Origin: Clostridia bacterium | GTDB lineage: Bacteria > Bacillota > Clostridia > Christensenellales > Aristaeellaceae | Reading direction: 5' to 3' | NCBI GenBank assembly: GCA_900759005.1 | Contig: CAAEUQ010000154.1 | Location: 1 to 9,552, forward strand | DNA: 9,552 nucleotides | Shown: in pieces, positions 5,994 through 9,552 of the stretch | Numbering within the stretch: the first letter of the stretch is position 1 | Layout: every line of letters begins with the position of its first letter | Program-made: the position numbers and the translations under genes | The notes under the pieces: generated by a model | Told to the model about the DNA's origin: nothing | The model's database searches: none | The model's input: only the letters and a program-made list of their open reading frames with translations

Positions 5994-6827
5994 GGTACGT
6001 CCTCCTTGAATGTTTGTTCTGTATGTAACGCCGTTCCGGGGAACGGAGTTGCTCGGAATGGGGCAAGCCTTTGCGCGCGGCGCGGGGCAATAGCGCAGTC
6101 CGGCGCCCAGCGCGAAGATCAGCATCGCGCGGCTGAGGGGATAAAAGACGGCGGCGAGGGTTAAGTTGAAATATCCCATCGTAATTTCATAATAGCCAAA
6201 GAAATAGCCAAAGAAGCTGAAAAACTTTCTCCACCAGTCGAAGCCGATGAATTTGGCGTCTGCGATACCTCTGCCGGGATGGTATCGGAACATTGATAAG
6301 ATGATGAACAGAATCACGCTGAGCCCGCCCGCGGCAAACAGAATGGCGGACAGCGCTTTTCGGGGCAGCGCGTTTGCGGCACTCAAAACCAGCAGCAGTG
6401 AAACGACTACGTAGATCAGCAGCGCAAGTCCGAGCGGAAAACCGCCTGCGCTGAACATGGCTCCTGAACCAAGCACGGGAACGAAGTCGACGAGCGCAAG
6501 AATCAGATTCAGCGCGGCAAATACGATGGCGGGAATCCTTTTGCCCTTTGCGCTCAGCAGCACCGAAAGCAGCGGCAGCGCGGCGAATACGACGCCCGGG
6601 AACGTTTCGAGAATTCGGCAGAGGTAGAGAGAAAAACTGCTTGCGTAGGGAAGGAGATAATATATCCGCTCTGCACCCAGCGTAAGGACGTCGTAAATCC
6701 ATGTGCGGTAGAGAAAAAGAATGCGGAAACGCATAGACCACAGCATTGCGCCGTCATAGGCGTTCAGGATGAGGAATGCGATCGTCAGAATCAGAAAGGC
6801 GATTCCGGCGGACGATTTCTTTTTCAA
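5613..6827 (-). CDS. TM2 and SHOCT domain polytopic membrane protein (copy 1, long form)
   Basis: A 404-residue protein from TTG 6827, which follows AGAAGGA with 6-nt spacing; a TTG at 6899 in the same frame has no ribosome binding site. About six hydrophobic helices occupy residues 1-255. Between them lie larger aromatic loops than in the other copies, for example WWRKFFSFFGYFFGYYE. Instead of the PFER signature the domain ends in LRYCPAPRAKACPIPSNSVP. A TM2 domain at about 281-343 and a SHOCT domain at about 373-404 follow, nearly identical to those of the other copies. The linker codes through an excellent internal ribosome binding site and ATG (5993). This gene may therefore be a young fusion of a six-helix gene with a free TM2-SHOCT gene, or may make two products. 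It is the first TM2 gene of the operon, 100 bp after the 94-aa gene. Confidence 0.8.
   Translation of the reverse strand: MKKKSSAGIAFLILTIAFLILNAYDGAMLWSMRFRILFLYRTWIYDVLTLGAERIYYLLPYASSFSLYLCRILETFPGVVFAALPLLSVLLSAKGKRIPAIVFAALNLILALVDFVPVLGSGAMFSAGGFPLGLALLIYVVVSLLLVLSAANALPRKALSAILFAAGGLSVILFIILSMFRYHPGRGIADAKFIGFDWWRKFFSFFGYFFGYYEITMGYFNLTLAAVFYPLSRAMLIFALGAGLRYCPAPRAKACPIPSNSVPRNGVTYRTNIQGGRTMATKNKLTAILLSIFTGGLGIDRFYLGYTGLGVVKLLTMGGFGIWALIDLIMICTGSLRPADGSPWEEEVRAQAAPVQSAQPAYQAAPAPESSNLDALEKLAKLHEQGILTDEEFSQKKAELLSKM
5804..5988. repeat. TM2-coding DNA repeat, copy C
   Basis: Same 185-bp TM2-coding block, within the gene at 5613-6827 and at the start of the nested short form. It is co-linear with copies A and B. 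Confidence 0.75.
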
Positions 6828-6927
6828 GGCGATTCCTTCTTTCAATGTAATGCTTCGAGCGGTCGTGATGCGCCGTTCGATTTTGAAGCTTCGCTTCAAT
6901 CGCGATGCGCAGGGATTTTCTCATTTG

Positions 6928-7212
6928 TCAAATGTGTTCGTCGATCACGCCCAGGCAAACGTCGCGCGCGTCGAACGCGAGGGTGATGTTGTAATCGCCT
7001 TCGCACCAGATTTTCTGCGCCGTGCCGTCCGGAAGGCAGATCACTGTAACCGGCTTCGCGCCCGCGATGGAAAGCACCTCGCGGTAGCTTCTGCCCTGAT
7101 ATGCGTCGAACCGCGCGAAATTCTCGCGCAGGCTGCGCGTCCGTTTTCGCAGCGTCGTCGCCAGCAGAAACCCGCCGAGAAACGCCGCGACAATCCAGCC
7201 GAGATAAAGCAT
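6928..7212 (-). CDS. Small membrane-anchored protein with BamE-like C-terminus
   Basis: A 94-residue protein starting at ATG 7212, with GAAGGGAGG immediately upstream (4 nt). One N-terminal hydrophobic helix (LYLGWIVAAFLGGFLLA, about residues 3-19) is followed by a basic stretch TLRKRTRS, which predicts an inside-facing C-terminus; without a lipobox it is an anchor, not a lipoprotein signal. The rest, about residues 38-94, reads YQGRSYREVLSIAGAKPVTV then ICLPDGTAQKIWCEGDYNIT and LAFDARDVCLGV. Its pattern (G-x-S-Y-x-E-V...G...DG...W...Y-x-I-x-L-x-F-D) is that of the small BamE/SmpA-like fold, seen by eye only. It is the first gene of the minus-strand operon, directly behind the operator-controlled promoter. 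The 100-bp gap to the next gene carries an imperfect hairpin (6878-6902) without a U tract and no convincing second promoter. Confidence 0.8.
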   Translation of the reverse strand: MLYLGWIVAAFLGGFLLATTLRKRTRSLRENFARFDAYQGRSYREVLSIAGAKPVTVICLPDGTAQKIWCEGDYNITLAFDARDVCLGVIDEHI

Positions 7213-7245
7213 GGAACCTCCCTTCTGTCGCCTGTCGATGGTTTG

Positions 7246-7274
7246 ATTGTAGTTCCCAAAGGGCAAAAAGTCAA
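7246..7274 (-). promoter_or_regulatory. Near-consensus promoter of the TM2-SHOCT operon
   Basis: On the minus strand TTGACT (7274-7269) and TACAAT (7251-7246) are separated by exactly 17 bp, close to the vegetative sigma factor consensus. The predicted start is near 7239, giving a leader of about 27 nt before ATG 7212. It is the only good promoter I see for the eight-gene operon. Confidence 0.85.
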
Positions 7275-7310
7275 GTGCAGATCGTGCACATTCGCGTGCA
7301 GATTGTGCAC
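7275..7310. promoter_or_regulatory. Twin palindromic operator-like sites abutting the operon promoter
   Basis: Two 15-bp copies, GTGCAGATCGTGCAC (7275-7289) and GTGCAGATTGTGCAC (7296-7310), differ at one base. Each is an inverted repeat GTGCA-N5-TGCAC. Their spacing is 21 bp, two helical turns, so both sites face the same side of the DNA. The inner copy touches the -35 box; the centres fall near -43 and -64 from the predicted start, a placement typical of activator sites, though repression is possible. The neighbouring Xre-type regulator is the obvious candidate to bind here (inference); no matching site lies near that regulator's own promoter. Confidence 0.8.
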
Positions 7311-7327
7311 ATCGGCGTTTCGGGCAT

Positions 7328-7358
7328 AAAAAAAGCCCCGTTTTGAGGAAATGGGGCT
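7328..7358 (-). terminator. Second of two tandem terminators after the Xre regulator gene
   Basis: On the minus strand AGCCCC (7358-7353) pairs with GGGGCT (7339-7334), extended inward by TTT/AAA after a mismatch, and is followed by a run of seven Ts (7334-7328). It insulates the operon promoter downstream from transcription of the regulator gene. Confidence 0.8.
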
Positions 7359-7359
7359 G

Positions 7360-7391
7360 AAAAAACGGCGGGAAAGATCGATTCCCCGCCG
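7360..7391 (-). terminator. First of two tandem terminators after the Xre regulator gene
   Basis: On the minus strand CGGCGGG (7391-7385) pairs with CCCGCCG (7372-7366) and is followed by TTTTTT (7365-7360). It begins 9 bp past the regulator's stop codon. Confidence 0.8.
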
Positions 7392-7400
7392 CAAAAGGAT

Positions 7401-8558
7401 TTATTCTTCCGAAAACAGCACATAGCCGTAAAAGGTCATGGAATTGCCGTTCGCGTCCTTGCCGAACACCGAAACGCCCACCCCTTCCATGGTCTGAACG
7501 GGCAGTCCACACGTCAACGACGCAGTTTTGTACGCGGCGATCGTGTCGCTCGGCCAGTCCAGGCGTTCGGGCGTGTAATCGAAGCGGTCGATGTGCCACG
7601 CGTCGCCGAAATAGATTAGCTGAACGTCCGTCACCGTGAAATCCACGCCGTTCGTTTCGGCAACCTGAATATCGTATATCCACATCGGCCGGTTTTCAAA
7701 TTCCTCCGAGATGACCGGCTTTACGGGATTCACAGCCGTGTAAACGTTCAGAAACGCCTTGCCGGGCTCGGGCTTTGCGGATTCGTGCGCGCGGATGTAT
7801 TCGGCGAGCGTTCCGAACTGATCCTCCGCCTTTACCGGCTTCGTCGCGTATTCCTGCGAGAGCTTGACCGACGTGCGGAATTGCAGCTCGTGACCGTTTG
7901 CGTCGGCGCCGTACATTACGCATTCCATACGCGTGTAATACAGATGGTTCGTGGTGAACAGAAGGTGCAGCGGGGAATCGTCCTTGCGCAGCGTATCGCC
8001 GTCCATCCACGGGCGGATTTCGTCGTAAGACATTTGGATTTTGTCGTCGATGCGATCATTTTCGTAAAACAGCACGACCACGTGATCGGGCGTAAACGGC
8101 ACGTCGCTTTCGTTTTGGAACGCGAACGTCACGCGCCAGCAATCGCCGATTTCCTCGTCCGTTTCCAGATATGCCACCGTCGAAAGCGAAAACGCATTCA
8201 CATTCGCCTCTGGCTTGCTCAGGAAGCGCGGAATCAGCGCAGCGCACGCGACTGCGATGCAGACGACAATCGCGATCAGCAGCCAGATTCGATGCTTTTT
8301 GGGCTTTGGCGCGGGCAATTCTTCCGATTCGGGCGCGGGTGCTTCGGCCGGCTCCTCGGCGGGTGTATCTTCATAGGAAAAGAAATTATAGTCGAGCAGC
8401 TGGGAAAGGAGCCGGATGGTGTCGAGATCGGGCATGATTTTGCCGCTTTCCCAGCGGGAAATGGTCGTTCGGGACACGTTCATCCGTTCGGCGAGCTGTT
8501 CCTGCGTGATATTGCGCTGTTTGCGGACGGCATTGAGCTGTTCGGCGAAGGATTGTAT
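7401..8558 (-). CDS. Membrane-anchored Xre-type transcriptional regulator with extracytoplasmic domain
   Basis: About 385 residues if translation begins at ATA 8558. Residues 2-58 form an Xre/HTH_3 DNA-binding domain: FAEQLNAVRKQRNITQEQLA, then ERMNVSRTTISRWESGK, with the conserved Q-L-A helix and S-R-x-x-I-S-R-W-E-x-G-K recognition helix. A Pro/Glu/Ala linker leads to one membrane helix at about 91-109 (IWLLIAIVVCIAVACAALI), so about 270 C-terminal residues lie outside the membrane. That part looks like a beta-rich domain and repeats the theme D-x-D-A-N-G-x-x-x-x-F. The first ATG in frame (8483) would remove half the HTH. ATA 8558 has GAGGA 7 nt upstream and gives a normal HTH length, but is not a standard start. 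The gene ends in tandem terminators. Its likely target is the twin operator at 7275-7310 (inference). Confidence 0.8.
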   Translation of the reverse strand: MQSFAEQLNAVRKQRNITQEQLAERMNVSRTTISRWESGKIMPDLDTIRLLSQLLDYNFFSYEDTPAEEPAEAPAPESEELPAPKPKKHRIWLLIAIVVCIAVACAALIPRFLSKPEANVNAFSLSTVAYLETDEEIGDCWRVTFAFQNESDVPFTPDHVVVLFYENDRIDDKIQMSYDEIRPWMDGDTLRKDDSPLHLLFTTNHLYYTRMECVMYGADANGHELQFRTSVKLSQEYATKPVKAEDQFGTLAEYIRAHESAKPEPGKAFLNVYTAVNPVKPVISEEFENRPMWIYDIQVAETNGVDFTVTDVQLIYFGDAWHIDRFDYTPERLDWPSDTIAAYKTASLTCGLPVQTMEGVGVSVFGKDANGNSMTFYGYVLFSEE

Positions 8559-8591
8559 TGAGGATTCCTCATTTCGTAGTTGATTCGTCCT

Positions 8592-8620
8592 ATTATACCA
8601 AAAATCGCCGCTTGCCGCAA
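8592..8620 (-). promoter_or_regulatory. Promoter of the Xre regulator gene
   Basis: On the minus strand TTGCGG (8620-8615) and a perfect TATAAT (8597-8592) are separated by 17 bp; TGG before TATAAT makes an extended -10 (TGnTATAAT). Transcription would start near 8585, leaving a short leader of about 27 nt to the ATA at 8558. Confidence 0.75.
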
Positions 8621-8807
8621 CATTTCCGCGCCGGAGCGCACAAAAATAAGAAAAAATGAATGCAGGCGGGGAAAATCATGAAATGTCCTCGGCGAATACT
8701 GAAATCTGAAATGTTTTCTCGAGGGCCTTTGGCGTTAGACAGTGAACTTTAAGATGTGTGCCCTTCGAAAAATTAGAATGAAGGTAAGGAGTATCCGGCG
8801 CTATGAA
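8621..8807. other. Divergent intergenic region without recognised gene
   Basis: Between the two divergent promoters lie about 190 bp, less G+C-rich than the coding DNA around them. I find no ORF with a ribosome binding site, no strong hairpin with a U tract, and no match to the operator at 7275-7310. Only a minor local repeat (TGAAAT around 8688-8712) is visible. Confidence 0.5.
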
Positions 8808-8836
8808 TTGACAATCCCGTTCAATACAGTTACAAT
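8808..8836 (+). promoter_or_regulatory. Consensus promoter of the SLOG-family gene
   Basis: TTGACA (8808-8813) and TACAAT (8831-8836) are separated by exactly 17 bp. Transcription would start near 8843, about 36 nt before ATG 8879. The -10 box is embedded in the first of three AGTTACA repeats. Confidence 0.8.
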
Positions 8837-8862
8837 ATTATAGTTACAAAATTTAAGTTACA
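8828..8862 (+). repeat. Three AGTTACA direct repeats with 14-bp period, operator-like
   Basis: AGTTACA occurs at 8828-8834, 8842-8848 and 8856-8862, with AT-rich spacers giving an exact 14-bp period. The array covers the -10 box, the predicted start and the region before the ribosome binding site. Bound protein there would block transcription, so a repressor site is the simplest reading; a repeat in the mRNA leader is the alternative. Confidence 0.7.
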
Positions 8863-8878
8863 TATAATGAGGAATTGC

Positions 8879-9322
8879 ATGAATAAGAAAATCACCTGCG
8901 CGCTGTTCGGGCATCGGAAAATGCCGCCGTGGGTCGCGCGGGAATTGGACAGGACGATCGATTTTCTGATTGGGGAGCGCGGCGTCCGGCGGTTTCTGGT
9001 CGCCGGTCAGGGCGAATTCGACCGCGCTGCGGCGCGCTCGCTTGCGCGCAGGATGCGGGAGAATCCTTCTCTGAATGCGGCGGAGGTGCTCGCATATTTA
9101 AGAAACGGATTGGGTACGCTGCCAACAGTGTATCCCGAAGGGCTGGAGCGCGTTCCAAAGGGGCTTTGCTATCCGAAGCGCAACGAATGGATGATCCGGC
9201 AGGCGGATGTGGTCTGCGTGTATTCGCGCGTGGGCGGCGGTGCGGAGAAATGCGCGGCGCTTGCGGACTGGCTTGGCAGGGAAGTGATCCGAATCGGCGA
9301 AAGCGCGCCGGGAAATTCGTAA
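8879..9322 (+). CDS. SLOG (YpsA/LOG-like) family nucleotide-binding protein
   Basis: A 147-residue protein of the SLOG superfamily, Rossmann-like proteins thought to bind or process nucleotides or nucleotide-derived ligands. The usual landmarks are in order: CALFGHRKMP at residues 6-15, GVRRFLVAGQGEFDRAAA near 34-51 (glycine-rich loop G-x-G-x-F-D), VLAYL, PEGLERVPKG, then NEWMIRQADVVCVYSRVGGG with the R-N/D-x-W-M pattern and the Gly-rich turn before the last helix. I chose ATG 8879 (MNKKITCALFG) because GAGGA lies 5 nt upstream and the family starts just before its first strand; ATG 8867 overlaps that ribosome binding site. It is transcribed alone from its own promoter, with no clear terminator before the rpmH promoter 30 bp after its stop. 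The exact ligand is unknown. Confidence 0.88.
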   Translation: MNKKITCALFGHRKMPPWVARELDRTIDFLIGERGVRRFLVAGQGEFDRAAARSLARRMRENPSLNAAEVLAYLRNGLGTLPTVYPEGLERVPKGLCYPKRNEWMIRQADVVCVYSRVGGGAEKCAALADWLGREVIRIGESAPGNS

Positions 9323-9351
9323 AATCATTTTGACAATTCACGCGGCCATGC

Positions 9352-9380
9352 TTGACATACGCTGCGGAATCGAATATACT
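9352..9380 (+). promoter_or_regulatory. Consensus promoter of rpmH
   Basis: TTGACA (9352-9357) and TATACT (9375-9380) are separated by exactly 17 bp; transcription would start near 9387. A perfect 7-bp inverted repeat, ATACTAA (9376-9382) and TTAGTAT (9391-9397), straddles the -10 box and the start and could be a control site. Confidence 0.85.
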
Positions 9381-9412
9381 AATAAGGCTGTTAGTATGGG
9401 TAGTTCGCAGAT

Positions 9413-9430
9413 TTATGCGAATGCGCATAA
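9413..9430 (+). other. Perfect hairpin in the rpmH mRNA leader
   Basis: TTATGCG (9413-9419) and CGCATAA (9424-9430) pair exactly around the loop AATG. A second pairing, TTCGC (9404-9408) with GCGAA (9417-9421), would compete with it. There is no U tract. It lies in the 5' leader, about 17 nt before the ribosome binding site, where it could affect mRNA stability or translation. Confidence 0.5.
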
Positions 9431-9463
9431 CCACGATCATATTTTGAAGGAGTGTTTTCAGTT

Positions 9464-9552
9464 ATGGCAAGTTCCGTTCGTACGTATCAGCCCAAGAAGC
9501 GTCAGCGTTCCAAGGTGCACGGTTTCCGCGCGCGCATGAAGACCCGCGCCGG
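9464..9552 (+). CDS. rpmH: Ribosomal protein L34, N-terminal part (3' end outside window)
   Basis: The frame from ATG 9464 runs off the window and encodes MASSVRTYQPKKRQRSKVHG then FRARMKTRAG. The T-Y-Q-P-K-K-R-x-R-x-K-V-H-G-F-R-x-R-M-x-T motif is diagnostic for L34, a small, basic protein of the large ribosomal subunit of only about 44 residues, so roughly two thirds is present. AAGGAG (9447-9452) lies upstream with a rather long 11-nt spacing. In most bacteria rpmH is followed by rnpA and yidC, which would be expected just outside the window. In many Firmicutes dnaA lies divergently upstream; here the SLOG gene and the Xre system occupy that side. Confidence 0.97.
   Translation, partial: MASSVRTYQPKKRQRSKVHGFRARMKTRA

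Noticed and set aside
6878..6902. Terminator in the 100-bp gap between the 94-aa gene and the first TM2 gene
   Set aside because: The hairpin is imperfect (2-nt bulge) and has no U tract on the minus strand, and no new promoter follows it, so the operon most likely continues.
6928..7683. Extending the 94-aa protein upstream to a 251-aa protein
   Set aside because: The extension would translate through the operon promoter, the twin operators and both terminators and into the regulator gene; ATG 7212 has a strong ribosome binding site.
7785..8561. 258-aa + strand frame opposite the Xre regulator
   Set aside because: Antisense to clear HTH, membrane-helix and outer-domain coding; no ribosome binding site.
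8621..9463. Replication origin next to rpmH
   Set aside because: No cluster of DnaA boxes or AT-rich unwinding repeats is evident; the AT-rich part is explained by the SLOG promoter and its AGTTACA repeats.
1..9552. CRISPR array, tRNA or rRNA genes, insertion sequence or phage genes
   Set aside because: No regularly spaced direct repeats of suitable length, no cloverleaf or rRNA sequence, and no transposase, integrase or terminal inverted repeats were seen on either strand.

Overview
The window looks like a chromosomal segment of a moderately high-G+C Firmicute, probably a Clostridia-type gut anaerobe. The signs are strong AGGAGG-type ribosome binding sites, TTGACA/TATAAT-type promoters, a membrane-anchored Xre regulator, TM2-SHOCT proteins, a zinc-ribbon protein with a CFI-box-like C-terminus, and a DUF6273-like remnant. 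The genus cannot be fixed from sequence alone. At the right edge the start of rpmH (ribosomal protein L34) marks the beginning of a conserved housekeeping cluster. Everything to its left is accessory in character.

Layout. On the + strand, positions 1-702 hold the 3' end of an unrecognised helical protein. It is followed after 18 bp by a DUF6273-like gene that is frameshifted in a G tract and truncated (721 to about 860). A short minus-strand ORF with a perfect ribosome binding site (833-958) and a perfect 11-bp hairpin (999-1026) fill the convergent gap. From 7212 down to 1040 runs one long minus-strand operon of eight genes with very tight spacing. In order of transcription they are: a 94-aa membrane-anchored protein with a BamE-like C-terminus; a TM2-SHOCT membrane protein with a nested internal start; a secreted TPR-like protein; a second TM2-SHOCT protein; a paralogue lacking TM2; a third TM2-SHOCT protein; a 39-aa acidic protein coupled by TAATG; and the zinc-ribbon/CFI-box-like protein. 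The operon has one near-consensus promoter (7246-7274), with two palindromic operator-like sites abutting its -35 box.

Upstream of the operon, on the same strand, is an Xre-type regulator with a single membrane helix and an extracytoplasmic domain (7401-8558). Tandem terminators separate it from the operon. Its helix-turn-helix frame has no ATG, GTG or TTG start; the best candidate is an ATA codon. Divergent from it, on the + strand, is a SLOG-family gene (8879-9322) whose promoter and leader carry three 14-bp-spaced AGTTACA repeats. Then comes the rpmH promoter, leader and truncated coding start.

Interpretation (inference). The regulator and the operon look like one envelope-associated system. 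The regulator could sense something outside the membrane and control the operon through the twin operators. The operon would deliver a family of related polytopic proteins whose cytoplasmic SHOCT tails could be an oligomerisation or docking surface, plus a secreted TPR-like factor and a cytoplasmic zinc-ribbon partner. I know of no named system with this composition, and its function is not established here.
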